Source of the DNA: Microbacterium sp. Root53
GTDB lineage: Bacteria; Actinomycetota; Actinomycetes; Actinomycetales; Microbacteriaceae
Direction: 5' to 3'
Length of the DNA: 64,000 nt
Assembly (NCBI RefSeq): GCF_001426925.1
Contig: NZ_LMFR01000022.1
Location: 122,329 to 186,328 of the forward strand
The first letter of the stretch is position 1. Each line of letters opens with the position of its first letter. The notes beneath the pieces are model-generated. The model was not told the DNA's origin. It made no database searches and worked only from the letters and a program-made list of their open reading frames with translations. Shown here one piece after another: positions 1 to 9,475 of the stretch. Made by a program: the position numbers and the translations under genes.

Positions 1-2
1 CC

Positions 3-124
3 TTCCTCTCCTTCTTCATGGAAGTCCGCGTCGCTCGCGACGTGAAGCGCTATCTGGCCGAGCGCGAAGCCGCGGCCGCCGAGAAGGCCGCTGCCAAGGC
101 CGCATCCCCACAGGAGGTCGCTTC

Positions 125-128
<4 letters not shown>
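3..128 (+). CDS. C-terminal end of a DUF3817-like membrane protein (partial)
   Basis: The frame is open from the window edge and ends at TGA 126-128, overlapping the guaA start by the bases GTGA. The 41 visible residues begin [18 protein letters not shown] and continue as an Ala/Glu/Lys-rich tail. This looks like the end of a last transmembrane segment followed by a cytoplasmic tail. In related actinobacteria a DUF3817 integral membrane protein usually precedes guaA, and the tail fits that family; this part is recollection, not proof. The overlap suggests translational coupling to guaA. Confidence 0.55.
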
Positions 129-1738
<1,610 letters not shown>

Positions 1739-1753
1739 TCCCGCCCCTTTCGT

Positions 1754-1788
1754 GAGAGCACGTGTCCTGAGCGAGGACACGTGCTCTC
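1754..1788 (+). terminator. Perfect 15-bp hairpin after guaA
   Basis: Arms 1754-1768 (GAGAGCACGTGTCCT) and 1774-1788 are exact reverse complements around a 5-base loop. There is no U-tract. It lies 16 bases after the guaA stop and may end transcription from both sides, since the next gene is convergent. It is also the first part of a longer repeated element (1754-1837). Confidence 0.6.
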
Positions 1789-1837
1789 TGCGTCGAGAGG
1801 GCGTGTCGTCGCTGACAACACGTGTTGTGAGGGGCCG
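1754..1837. repeat. Composite palindromic intergenic element, copy 1
   Basis: An 84-base block containing the hairpin above and, at 1815-1828, the 14-base palindrome ACAACACGTGTTGT. It aligns over its whole length with 19551-19636, including the trailing GGGGCCG, with substitutions and about two indels. Both copies lie just after the stop of a plus-strand gene. Confidence 0.7.
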
Positions 1838-1856
1838 GGGGTGGGGCGCCCGCGGC

Positions 1857-2773
1857 TCAGGGGGCGCGCTCGCCCAGGAGGACCTCGCGCTGGGCGGCGG
1901 ACTCCGCCACGATGGCCTCCATCACGGCCGCGACGGCGGGCCGCCGCCAGCTCTCGAGATGCACCACGGCGAAGTAGGGGAGGCGGTCGTGCACCTCATC
2001 CGGCAGCAGCCGCACGAGATCCGGGTGCCGCGATGCCATGAAGCAGGGCAGGAAGCCGATCCCCGCGCCCGCGCGGGTGGCCTCGAGATGCACGAACACG
2101 TTGGTCGAGGTCAGCGCGTCGCGGATCCCGGGCAGCAGCCGGCGGGGCGCATCGAGCGCGTCGACCTGCAGCATCGAGTCGACGAAGTAGACAGGCGGTG
2201 CCCGAGCGCCTCCTCGACCGACGCGGGCGCGCCGTGACGCGCCACGTAGTCGCGCGACGCGTACAGCCCGAGCGCGTACTCGCCGAGCTTCACCGCGCGG
2301 GCGCGGCTGACCTGCGGGGTGCCGACGACCACCTCGATGTCCACGCCGGAGCGGTGCTGCGCGGCCAGGCGCGTGACCGTGACGCTCTCGACCGAGAGAT
2401 CCGGATGCCTCTCCCGCAGCCGGGCGATCGCCGGCGACGCGATGTAGGCGGCGAAGCCGTCGGTCGTCGACATCCGCACGACCCCCGTCACCATGTCCTG
2501 CTCGCTCTCGTCGCCGCCCAGCGCGGACATGGCCGCGGCGATCGTCTCGCCGGCGCGCACCGCGCGCTCGCCCAGCCGCGTGAGCTCCCAGCCGTCGGCG
2601 CCGCGCACCAGCACGCGCCCGCCCAGGGCGTGGTCGAGGGCCGCGATGTTGCGGGCCACCGTGGTGTGGGTGAGGCCCAGCGCCTGCGCCGCGGTCGTGT
2701 ACCGGCCGGAGCGAGCGACCTCGAGCAGCACGAGCAGGTGCTCGGGGGAGGGCGCGGGCGACGGTGCGGGCAT
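1857..2773 (-). pseudogene. LysR-family transcriptional regulator, interrupted by a one-base frameshift
   Basis: The start is ATG 2773-2771 (MPAPSPAPSPEH). The first frame encodes a winged HTH (LLEVARSGRYTTAAQALGLTHTTVARNIAALD) and most of the substrate-binding domain as far as EEALGHRL. The natural continuation, VYFVDSMLQVDALDAPRRL, lies in another frame and runs to 1857. The minus strand reads CTGTC near 2192 where CTGGTC would restore the frame, so one G is missing. Repaired, the protein would be about 305 residues, normal for LysR. It is divergent from the transporter at 2941 and would be its regulator. The lesion may be a real mutation or a sequencing error. Confidence 0.85.
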
Positions 2774-2940
2774 GGAGGCCACGGTACCCGCCGATGTGCA
2801 GAATCGTTCACCGCGTGTGCCGAGTTGGCCATTGTGTGCACATGCGGGGATCGCGAGGATCGTGACGTCACGCGACCCGTGACCCGCGCACCGGCAGAGC
2901 GGCCGGCGCGACGTCGATGAAGACGACCCAGGAGGATCCC
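2774..2940. promoter_or_regulatory. Divergent control region between LysR gene and MHS transporter
   Basis: This gap separates the LysR gene from the transporter. It contains the palindrome TGTGCACA at 2835-2842 and a related GATGTGCA at 2793-2800, about 40 bases apart. Either could be part of a LysR box; no clear -35/-10 pair was found. The transporter ribosome binding site AGGAGG is at 2930-2935. Confidence 0.35.
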
Positions 2941-4308
2941 ATGGCTGCCGACAGCGCGCCGTCCGCATCCGCACCTGCCCGCGACCAGTCCCTGCTGCGC
3001 AGGGTGGTGGCCGCCTCGATGGCGGGCACCGTGGTCGAGTGGTACGACTTCTTCCTGTACTCGACCGCGTCGGCGCTGGTCTTCTCGAAGGTGCTGCTGC
3101 CGCAGATGGGCAACGTCTACGACGGCATCATCGCCGCCTTCGTGACGTACGCGGTCGGCTTCGCGGCCCGTCCGCTCGGCGGCATCGTGTTCGGCCACAT
3201 CGGCGACCGCCTGGGACGGAAGCACACCCTGCAGCTGACGATCATGCTGATCGGCGTCGCCACGGTGCTGATGGGATGCCTGCCCACGTACCAGCAGATC
3301 GGCGTCGCCGCGCCGATCGCGCTCGTGCTGCTGCGCTTCGTGCAGGGCCTGGCGCTCGGCGGCGAGTGGGGCGGCGCGGTGCTGCTGGTCGGCGAGCACG
3401 CCCCGGACGACCGGCGCGCGACCTGGACGGCCTGGCCGCAGGCCGCCGTGCCCGTCGGCAACCTGCTCGCCACGCTCGTGATGGGCGTGATGTCGGGCGT
3501 GCTCAGCGAGGAGGCGTTCCTCGGCTGGGGCTGGCGCGTCGCGTTCTGGCTCTCGGCCCTCGTCGTGCTCGTCGGGTACTGGATCCGCACGACCGTGTCC
3601 GAGTCGCCCCTGTTCGAGGCCGCGCGCAGCGAGCAGTCCGCCGAGAAGTCGGCCGGCTACGGCGTCGTCGAGGTGCTGCGCCGCTACCCCCGCCAGGTGC
3701 TGATCGGGATGGGCCTGCGGTTCGCGGAGAACATCATGTACTACCTGGTCGTGGCCTTCTCGATCGTGTACCTGAAGGAGGGGCTCGGGATGGACACCAC
3801 GTCGGTGCTGGGCCTGATCGCGATCGCGCACGTCAGCCACTTCGTCGTGATCCTCGCCGCGGGGCGGGCGATCGACGCGCTCGGCCGCAAGCCGGTGTAC
3901 CTCGCCGGCGCCATCCTCGGCGGCACGTGGGGCTTCTGGGCATTCCCGCTGCTGGGCACCATGAGCACGCCGCTCATCCTCGGCGCGATCATCGTGGGCC
4001 TCGCGTTCCACGCCATGATGTACGCCGGCCAGCCCGCGATCATGGCCGAGATGTTCCCGACCCGCACCCGGTACTCCGGGGTGTCGATCTCGTACCAGGT
4101 GACGTCGATCTTCGCGGGCTCGCTCGCGCCGATCCTCGCGACCACGTGGCTGCGGGACACGGGCTCGTGGGTGCCGACCGCGGTCTACCTGCTGGTCGCG
4201 GGCGTCATCACCGCCGTCGCCGTGCTGATGCTGCGCGAGACCAAGGGCGCGTCGCTGTCCGAGCTCGACGCCGCCGATGCGGCGCGGCGCGAGCGGGTGC
4301 CGGCGTGA
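2941..4308 (+). CDS. MFS transporter, metabolite:H+ symporter (MHS) family
   Basis: A 455-residue integral membrane protein with about 12 hydrophobic helices. The opening AGTVVEWYDFFLY and the loop GHIGDRLGRKHTL are hallmarks of the MHS branch (shikimate, proline/betaine and dicarboxylate carriers). ATG 2941 is preferred over an in-frame ATG at 2917 because AGGAGG sits 5 bases before it. The stop overlaps the next start (GTGA), so the transporter and the 3-hydroxybutyrate dehydrogenase are probably translated together. From this pairing I infer uptake of 3-hydroxybutyrate or a similar short organic acid; the sequence does not show the substrate. Confidence 0.9.
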   Translation: MAADSAPSASAPARDQSLLRRVVAASMAGTVVEWYDFFLYSTASALVFSKVLLPQMGNVYDGIIAAFVTYAVGFAARPLGGIVFGHIGDRLGRKHTLQLTIMLIGVATVLMGCLPTYQQIGVAAPIALVLLRFVQGLALGGEWGGAVLLVGEHAPDDRRATWTAWPQAAVPVGNLLATLVMGVMSGVLSEEAFLGWGWRVAFWLSALVVLVGYWIRTTVSESPLFEAARSEQSAEKSAGYGVVEVLRRYPRQVLIGMGLRFAENIMYYLVVAFSIVYLKEGLGMDTTSVLGLIAIAHVSHFVVILAAGRAIDALGRKPVYLAGAILGGTWGFWAFPLLGTMSTPLILGAIIVGLAFHAMMYAGQPAIMAEMFPTRTRYSGVSISYQVTSIFAGSLAPILATTWLRDTGSWVPTAVYLLVAGVITAVAVLMLRETKGASLSELDAADAARRERVPA

Positions 4309-5063
4309 CGGACCCCGCGGCGACGCTCGCCGGCCGGAAGGCGCTCGTCACGGGCGGCGCCTCCGGCATCGGCGAGGCCGTCGCCGCCGAGCTGGCGGCC
4401 CGCGGCGCGCATGTCACGGTCGCGGACGTCGCCGCCGACGCCGCCCAGCGCGTCGCGGAGCGGATCGGCGGCGCCGCCTGGGCCGTGGACCTGTCGGACA
4501 CGACGGCGCTCGACGACCTGTCGCTCGACGTGGACATCCTGGTCAACAACGCGGGGATCCAGCACGTCCGCCCCATCCAGGAGTTCGAGCCCGACGCGTT
4601 CCGGCGCCTGCACGCGATCATGCTGGTGGCGCCGTTCCTGCTGATGCGGGCCGCACTGCCGGGGATGTACGCGCGCGGCTGGGGGCGGATCGTGAACATC
4701 TCGTCGGTGCACGGGCTGGTCGCCTCGCCGTACAAGAGCGCGTACGTGTCGGCCAAGCACGGCCTCGAGGGGCTCAGCAAGGTCGCCGCGCTCGAGGGCG
4801 GTCCGCACGGCGTCACGAGCGTGTGCGTCAACCCCGGCTACGTGCGCACGCCGCTCGTCGAGAAGCAGATCGCGGATCAGGCCGCCGTCCACGGCATCGG
4901 CGAGGACGAGGTGCTGGAGCGCGTGCTGCTGGCCGAGCAGGCCGTCAAGCGCCTGGTCGAGCCGCACGAGGTCGCGTCCCTCGTCGGCTGGCTGACGGGA
5001 CCGGACAGCGCGATGGTCTCGGGCGGCTCCTGGACCATGGACGGGGGCTGGAGCGCCAAGTGA
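4305..5063 (+). CDS. bdhA: 3-hydroxybutyrate dehydrogenase (short-chain dehydrogenase)
   Basis: A 252-residue SDR that probably oxidises (R)-3-hydroxybutyrate to acetoacetate with NAD+. The NAD site reads TGGASGIGEAVA near the N-terminus, NNAGIQHV follows, and the catalytic set is Ser of NISSVHG with YVSAKHG. The stretch NPGYVRTPLVEKQI and the C-terminal end GGSWTMDGGWSAK are typical of the bacterial 3-hydroxybutyrate dehydrogenase subgroup. The GTG start at 4305 overlaps the transporter stop. Another SDR specificity is possible but less likely. Confidence 0.85.
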   Translation: MTDPAATLAGRKALVTGGASGIGEAVAAELAARGAHVTVADVAADAAQRVAERIGGAAWAVDLSDTTALDDLSLDVDILVNNAGIQHVRPIQEFEPDAFRRLHAIMLVAPFLLMRAALPGMYARGWGRIVNISSVHGLVASPYKSAYVSAKHGLEGLSKVAALEGGPHGVTSVCVNPGYVRTPLVEKQIADQAAVHGIGEDEVLERVLLAEQAVKRLVEPHEVASLVGWLTGPDSAMVSGGSWTMDGGWSAK

Positions 5064-5064
5064 T

Positions 5065-5092
5065 CTCACACCCCGCCGCCGCGGCGGGTGAG
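5065..5092 (+). terminator. GC hairpin after the 3-hydroxybutyrate dehydrogenase gene
   Basis: CCCGCCG (5072-5078) pairs with CGGCGGG (5082-5088) and the flanking CAC/GTG bases extend the stem. It starts directly after the stop at 5063. There is no U-tract. Confidence 0.5.
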
Positions 5093-5110
5093 GGAATCTG
5101 TCGCTGCCTG

Positions 5111-5116
5111 TAACGT
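5111..5116 (+). promoter_or_regulatory. Putative -10 box of the FNT gene
   Basis: TAACGT lies 71 bases before the FNT start, with no convincing -35 box; a second weaker TAACGA lies at 5132-5137. The gene has a leader and a Shine-Dalgarno sequence (GAGGAG). Confidence 0.35.
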
Positions 5117-5186
5117 GCGGGCGCGCGTGGGCGTAACGACCGTGGGCGATCCTGGGGGGACGACCCAGCCCCCGAGGAGTCCCGCC

Positions 5187-6074
5187 ATGTCGTACGTGAA
5201 GCCCGCCGAACTGATCACGCAGATGATCGACGCCGGCGAGTCAAAGGTCCTGATGTCGACGCGCGACACCCTGATCCGCGCCTTCATGGGCGGCGCGACG
5301 CTGACGATCGCGGCCGCGTTCGCGGTGACCGTGTCGACGAACACGGGGCAGCCGCTGATCGGCGCGCTGCTGTTCCCGGTCGGGTTCGTGCTGCTGTACC
5401 TGCTCGGCTACGACCTGCTCACGGGCGTGTTCACGCTGGCTCCGCTCGCGCTGTTCGACCGTCGCCCCGGCGTCACGCTCGGCGGCATCGGGCGCAACTG
5501 GGGCCTCGTGTTCCTCGGCAACTTCGGCGGCGCCTTCACGGTCGCGGTGCTGATGGCGATCTACTTCACGTACGGCTTCACGACCGAGCCGAGCGCCGTC
5601 GGGCAGGCGATCGGCGAGATCGGCCACGGCCGCACCGTCGGGTACGCGGAGCACGGCTTCGGCGGCATGCTGACCCTGTTCGTCCGCGCGATGCTGTGCA
5701 ACTGGATGGTCTCGATGGGCGTGGTCGCGGCGATGATCTCGACCACCGTGACGGGCAAGGTCCTCGCGATGTGGCTGCCCATCATGCTGTTCTTCTACAT
5801 GGGCTTCGAGCACTCGATCGTGAACATGTTCCTGTTCCCCGTCGGCCTGCTGATGGGCGCCGAGTTCACGCTGATGGACTACCTGATCTGGAACGAGATC
5901 CCGACCGTGCTCGGCAACCTTGTCGGCGGCCTGAGCTTCGTGGGCCTGATGATCTTCGCCACGCACGGCCGCACCGCGCCCAAGCGCGTCGTGCTGACCC
6001 GCCCGAACGGCAAGAGCTTCGCGGCGTCGCCGACCCGCGTCCCGGCCCACATGGCCGACCAGGCGCGCGACTGA
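5187..6074 (+). CDS. Formate/nitrite transporter (FNT) family channel
   Basis: A 295-residue membrane protein with six hydrophobic segments, the normal FNT length and topology. The motif GFEHSIVNMFLFPVG contains the central histidine of the FNT pore, and NWMVSMGV matches the conserved fifth-helix region. Such pentameric channels pass formate, nitrite or related small monovalent anions with a proton across the cytoplasmic membrane. ATG 5187 follows a GAGGAG site. There is no formate or nitrite enzyme next to it, so the substrate is open. Confidence 0.93.
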   Translation: MSYVKPAELITQMIDAGESKVLMSTRDTLIRAFMGGATLTIAAAFAVTVSTNTGQPLIGALLFPVGFVLLYLLGYDLLTGVFTLAPLALFDRRPGVTLGGIGRNWGLVFLGNFGGAFTVAVLMAIYFTYGFTTEPSAVGQAIGEIGHGRTVGYAEHGFGGMLTLFVRAMLCNWMVSMGVVAAMISTTVTGKVLAMWLPIMLFFYMGFEHSIVNMFLFPVGLLMGAEFTLMDYLIWNEIPTVLGNLVGGLSFVGLMIFATHGRTAPKRVVLTRPNGKSFAASPTRVPAHMADQARD

Positions 6075-6076
6075 CT

Positions 6077-6109
6077 TTCGGGATAACCCGAACGGGAGCG
6101 GGGGCTCCC
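6077..6109. other. Two short hairpins between FNT and kinase genes
   Basis: TTCGGG/CCCGAA (6077-6092, loop ATAA) and GGGAGC/GCTCCC (6094-6109, loop GGGG) lie directly after the FNT stop. They could end FNT transcription or act as operators for the kinase operon promoter about 30 bases further on. Confidence 0.4.
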
Positions 6110-6136
6110 TCGGCGGTGCGGCGAACGCCTCCGGCC

Positions 6137-6142
6137 TAGCTT
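6137..6142 (+). promoter_or_regulatory. -10 box of the kinase operon (leaderless)
   Basis: TAGCTT ends 7 bases before ATG 6149, the spacing expected if transcription starts at the start codon. Confidence 0.55.
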
Positions 6143-6148
6143 GGAGGC

Positions 6149-7435
6149 ATGACCTCACAGCCCACCTCCGCTCCCGCCCGCCGGCTGCCCGCGCACGCGT
6201 CGCCGGCGCGGCTCGCCGGGGCCGCGGCCCACCTCGCGGCGCTCGGCGTCGTCGGTCCGATCGCCGCCACGATCCTCGCCACGCTGTTCGGCCTCGGGCT
6301 GGGCCTGCTGCCCGTGCTCGGCATCGGCCTCGTCTTCCTCCTCGCCTTCGTCTACGGCCTGTTCGCCGTCGCGGCGCTCGAGACCGCCCGCATCGACGGG
6401 CTGTACGGCGCCGGCCTGCCCCCGCTGCGCCCTCGCCGGGCGCCGCGCCCCGGCTTCGGCGGGTTCCTGCGGATGGTGTGGGCGCAGTTCACCGACCCGG
6501 CCATGTGGCGCGCGCTCGCGAACGCGGCCGTCGCCACCATCCTCGGCATGCTGCTCCTCCCCGTGGCGGCGCTGCTCGCATCCAGCGTCGCGCTCGCCTT
6601 CTCGCCGCTGTACGCGACCGAGGGCGTCGCGAGCCTGGCCGTGTTCGACCTGCTCGACCTCGACATCCCCACCGCGTGGGCGCCGCTCGTCGGCATCCTC
6701 GGCTTCCTCGCCGCCGCGGCGGCGGTCGTGGGGCTCGCGCTCCTGCACGGCGTGCTGGCGCGGGTCATCATCGTCCCGGCCCGCGAGGCGCAGCTGGCCG
6801 AGCAGGCCCGGGTGTCCGACGCGCAGCGCGCCGGCGCCATGCGCGCATCCGAGGTGGAGCGCACGCGCATCGAGCGCGATCTCCACGACGGCGTCCAGCC
6901 CCGGCTCGTCTCGGTCGGGATGACCCTGGGCCTGGCCCAGCAGAAGATCGCCAGCGACCCGGACGCCGCGCGGGCCCTCATCGAGGAGGCGCACACCTCC
7001 ACGAAGGCCGCCATCACCGAGCTGCGGCAGCTGGCGCGCGGCATCCACGCATCCGTGCTCGACGACCGGGGGCTCGACGCGGCGCTGTCCGCGCTCGCCG
7101 GCCGCTCGCACATCCCCGTGCACCTCGACGTGCGCATCGACGGGCGCTGCAGCCGCGACGCCGAGGCAGCCGTGTACTTCGCGATCGCCGAGTCGCTCAC
7201 GAACGCGGCCAAGCACTCGCGCGCCGGCGGATGCCGCGTCACGGTGCGCCGACGCGAGGACGGCACGCTGTGGGCCCGCGTCGAGGACGACGGCCTGGGC
7301 GGCGCCCGCATCCTGCCCGGCGGCGGCCTCGACGGCATCTCGAACCGCGTGCTCGCCGCCGGCGGCACGTTCCGCCTCGACAGCCCGCAGGGCGGGCCGA
7401 CGGCTCTGGAGGTGAGCGTCCCGTGCGCATCCTGA
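6149..7435 (+). CDS. Sensor histidine kinase (NarL/LiaS type)
   Basis: A 428-residue membrane kinase. The first 210 residues carry about four hydrophobic segments in a sensor region. The HisKA_3 dimerisation helix follows, with ERTRIERDLHDG and phospho-acceptor His246. The HATPase domain contains the N box (ESLTNAAKHS) and G boxes (VEDDGLGGA, GGLDGISNRV). It should phosphorylate the regulator encoded next, whose start lies 13 bases inside this gene. The arrangement kinase-regulator-DUF4097 resembles LiaSR-type cell-envelope stress systems; the signal is not known. Confidence 0.93.
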   Translation: MTSQPTSAPARRLPAHASPARLAGAAAHLAALGVVGPIAATILATLFGLGLGLLPVLGIGLVFLLAFVYGLFAVAALETARIDGLYGAGLPPLRPRRAPRPGFGGFLRMVWAQFTDPAMWRALANAAVATILGMLLLPVAALLASSVALAFSPLYATEGVASLAVFDLLDLDIPTAWAPLVGILGFLAAAAAVVGLALLHGVLARVIIVPAREAQLAEQARVSDAQRAGAMRASEVERTRIERDLHDGVQPRLVSVGMTLGLAQQKIASDPDAARALIEEAHTSTKAAITELRQLARGIHASVLDDRGLDAALSALAGRSHIPVHLDVRIDGRCSRDAEAAVYFAIAESLTNAAKHSRAGGCRVTVRRREDGTLWARVEDDGLGGARILPGGGLDGISNRVLAAGGTFRLDSPQGGPTALEVSVPCAS

Positions 7436-8100
7436 TCTGCGAGGACTCCGTCCTGCTGCGCGAGGGCCTCGTGCGCCTGCTCGAGGACGGCGGCCACACG
7501 GTCGTCGCCTCGCTCGCCGACACCGCCGGCCTCACCGAGGCGGTCGACGAGTACGACCCCGAGCTGTGCATCCTCGACGTGCGGCTCCCGCCGACGTTCA
7601 CCGACGAGGGCATCCGCGCCGCGCTCGAGCTGCGCTCCCGCCGCCCGCACCTCCCCGTGCTCGTCCTGTCGCAGTACGTCGAGGAGCGCTACGCCAGCGA
7701 GCTCATCACGAGCCCGGGAGGCGCGCTCGGCTACCTGCTCAAGGACCGCGTGGCCGACGTGTCCGAGTTCCTCGAGTCGGTCGATCGCATCGGCCAGGGC
7801 GCCACGGTGCTCGACCCCGAGGTGGTCGCGCAGCTGCTCACGCGGAGGCGGCAGGACGACCGGATGGCGCACCTCACGGAGCGCGAGCGCCAGGTGCTCG
7901 CCTTGATCGCCGAGGGCAAGTCCAACCAGGCCATCGCGTCGCTGCTCTTCCTCTCCGAGGGGAGCATCGAGAAGCACATCACCTCGATCTTCCAGAAGCT
8001 GGGCCTCGAGCCCGACGAATCCGGCAACCGTCGCGTCCTCGCGGCGCTGGCCCACATCGAACGGAGCGGCGGATCGCCGCAGACAGGATCGGCACGATGA
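7423..8100 (+). CDS. LuxR/NarL-family response regulator
   Basis: A 225-residue regulator. The receiver domain has acidic residues Glu7/Asp8, phospho-acceptor Asp52 (CILDVRLPP) and the conserved lysine of YLLKDRV. The C-terminal LuxR HTH reads LTERERQVLALIAEGKSNQAIA, with recognition helix SEGSIEKHITSIFQKLGL. The GTG start at 7423 overlaps the kinase gene by 13 bases and the stop overlaps the next ATG (ATGA), so the three genes form one translationally coupled operon. The likely targets are its own operon and envelope stress genes. Confidence 0.94.
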   Translation: MRILICEDSVLLREGLVRLLEDGGHTVVASLADTAGLTEAVDEYDPELCILDVRLPPTFTDEGIRAALELRSRRPHLPVLVLSQYVEERYASELITSPGGALGYLLKDRVADVSEFLESVDRIGQGATVLDPEVVAQLLTRRRQDDRMAHLTERERQVLALIAEGKSNQAIASLLFLSEGSIEKHITSIFQKLGLEPDESGNRRVLAALAHIERSGGSPQTGSAR

Positions 8101-8972
8101 ACGACATGCTCACCCCTCCCGCGGCCCCCGAGGCCCCCACGCCGCCGCCCCCGTCCGGGACGAGCCCCGGCGGCGCCGGCCGGGTGGTGTCGATCCTCGC
8201 GATCGTCCTGGGCGCGCTCATCCTGCTCGGCACCGTGACGGGCGCCGTGGTGGGCACGGTCCGCGACGCCCTGCGCCAGAGCGGCACGTGGACCGCGGAC
8301 GCGAGCGGCGTCAGGTCGCTCGACGTGGAGGCGGCCGCCTCGCTCGTCACGATCGAGTTCGGCGACGTCGACGAGGCCGTGCTCGAGGTCACCGACGCGC
8401 GGCGCGGGGACTGGCGGCTCGAGCGCGAGGGCGACCGGCTCGTGCTGCGCAGCCCGGACCGGATGTTCGGCTGGGGCCCCGACTGGACGTGGGGTGGCTG
8501 GGGCGACGACGGCGAGACCGCCGTGCTGACGCTGCCCGAGAGCCTGCGCGACAGCGGGCTCGACGCCGACCTCGCGCTGTCGGCCGGCGAGCTGCGGGCC
8601 GACGGCGAGTTCGGTCGCCTGGCGCTCGAGCTCGGCGGCGGCGCGATGCACGTGACCGGCTCGGCCGAGACGCTGCACGCCGGCGTGAGCGCGGGGCAGA
8701 CCCAGATCGACCTCGAGGGCGTGACCGAGGCCACCTTCACGGTGTCGGCCGGGCGCCTGTTCGGCAACCTGACGGGCGACGCACCGGACGCGGTCGCGAT
8801 CGACGTCAGCGCCGGATCCCTCGAGCTCGAGCTGCCCGACGACGAGTACGACGTGCGCTCGGACGTGTCGGCCGGCTCGTTCGACAACGGCCTGGACGTC
8901 GCCGCCTCCGCGCCGCACGAGGTCACGGTCGAGGTCTCCGCCGGCCGCGTGCAGCTCACCGAGGGCGACTGA
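8097..8972 (+). CDS. DUF4097-like membrane-anchored beta-repeat protein
   Basis: A 291-residue protein with a Pro-rich N-terminus, one transmembrane helix at about 30-55 and a repetitive beta-rich domain. Repeats of the type SAGELRADG, SAGQTQIDL, SAGRLFGNL, SAGSLELEL, SAGSFDNGL and SAGRVQLTE recur about every 20-25 residues, as in DUF4097 adhesin-like domains (YvlB, LiaX). A short Trp-rich insertion lies near 126-136. It is coupled to a LiaSR-like pair, so it probably acts in envelope stress signalling at the outer face of the membrane; this role is inferred from context. Confidence 0.8.
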   Translation: MNDMLTPPAAPEAPTPPPPSGTSPGGAGRVVSILAIVLGALILLGTVTGAVVGTVRDALRQSGTWTADASGVRSLDVEAAASLVTIEFGDVDEAVLEVTDARRGDWRLEREGDRLVLRSPDRMFGWGPDWTWGGWGDDGETAVLTLPESLRDSGLDADLALSAGELRADGEFGRLALELGGGAMHVTGSAETLHAGVSAGQTQIDLEGVTEATFTVSAGRLFGNLTGDAPDAVAIDVSAGSLELELPDDEYDVRSDVSAGSFDNGLDVAASAPHEVTVEVSAGRVQLTEGD

Positions 8973-8980
8973 CGCCGCAC

Positions 8981-9023
8981 CGCGCGCATCCCGTTCTGCT
9001 GTCGGCGGAACGGGATGCGCGCG
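8981..9023. promoter_or_regulatory. 16-bp inverted repeat: terminator and candidate PopR/ClgR-type operator
   Basis: Arms 8981-8996 and 9008-9023 are perfect reverse complements with an 11-base spacer. The inner part reads GTTCTGC-5N-GCGGAAC, similar in shape to the GTTCGC/GCGAAC and TCTGCC/GGCAGA operators known for ClgR and PopR of other actinobacteria. The right arm occupies the -35 region of the following regulator gene, which fits autoregulation. It may also end transcription of the DUF4097 operon. Confidence 0.55.
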
Positions 9024-9037
9024 TCCGCGCCCGCGCC

Positions 9038-9043
9038 TACCGT
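9038..9043 (+). promoter_or_regulatory. -10 box of the PopR-like gene (leaderless)
   Basis: TACCGT ends 7 bases before ATG 9050. The inverted repeat 8981-9023 covers the position where a -35 box would lie. Confidence 0.5.
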
Positions 9044-9049
9044 GAGGCC

Positions 9050-9397
9050 ATGGCCGAGCTGCTGCCCCTGCGGAAGTCCCCGACCGTCGCGCCCGCGGAG
9101 CCGGATCCGCTGTGGCGCCACCTGGCCGGCGACCGGCTGCGGCGCATGCGACGCGAGCGGGGTGAGACCCTCGCCGAGGTCGCGCGCCGGGCGGGCATCT
9201 CGGTGCAGTACCTCTCCGAGATCGAGCGGGGCCGCAAGGAGCCCTCGAGCGAGATGGTCGCGGCCGTGCTGGGGGCGCTGGGCGGCACGCTGCTCGACCT
9301 GACGGCCGGCATCGCCGAGGACCTGCGCGCCGCAGCCCCGGATCGCGCGGTCCACGGCGTCGCGCTGTCGGCCGGGGCGCTGGCGCTCGCCGCCTGA
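9050..9397 (+). CDS. XRE-family regulator, PopR/ClgR-like, with C-terminal Leu-Ala-Ala
   Basis: A 115-residue protein with one Cro/C1 helix-turn-helix (RLRRMRRERGETLAEVARR, then ISVQYLSEIERGRKEPSSEM). Its last residues are ALALAA. In Streptomyces, ClgR and PopR have C-terminal alanines that serve as ClpP degradation signals, and PopR represses clpP3-clpP4. This gene lies 78 bases before two clpP paralogues, which makes a PopR-like role likely: the regulator would be destroyed by Clp protease and would control clpP expression. Whether it represses or activates cannot be read from the sequence. Confidence 0.8.
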   Translation: MAELLPLRKSPTVAPAEPDPLWRHLAGDRLRRMRRERGETLAEVARRAGISVQYLSEIERGRKEPSSEMVAAVLGALGGTLLDLTAGIAEDLRAAAPDRAVHGVALSAGALALAA

Positions 9398-9408
9398 GCG
9401 GCGCCTCT

Positions 9409-9437
9409 GCCCACGGCTGATCGGCCCACGGCGGATC
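9409..9437 (+). promoter_or_regulatory. Direct repeat upstream of the clpP pair
   Basis: GCCCACGGCTGATC (9409-9422) and GCCCACGGCGGATC (9424-9437) differ at one base and repeat every 15 bases, ending 38 bases before the clpP start. The position suits a regulator bound just upstream of the -35 region. A weak -10, CACGCT, ends 7 bases before ATG 9476. Confidence 0.4.
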
Positions 9438-9475
9438 CGGCCCCGCGGCGGCCCGCCGCGGCGCACGCTGGGCGC

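Noticed and set aside
1..124. Riboswitch upstream of guaA
   Set aside because: The guaA start overlaps the preceding gene, leaving no untranslated leader.
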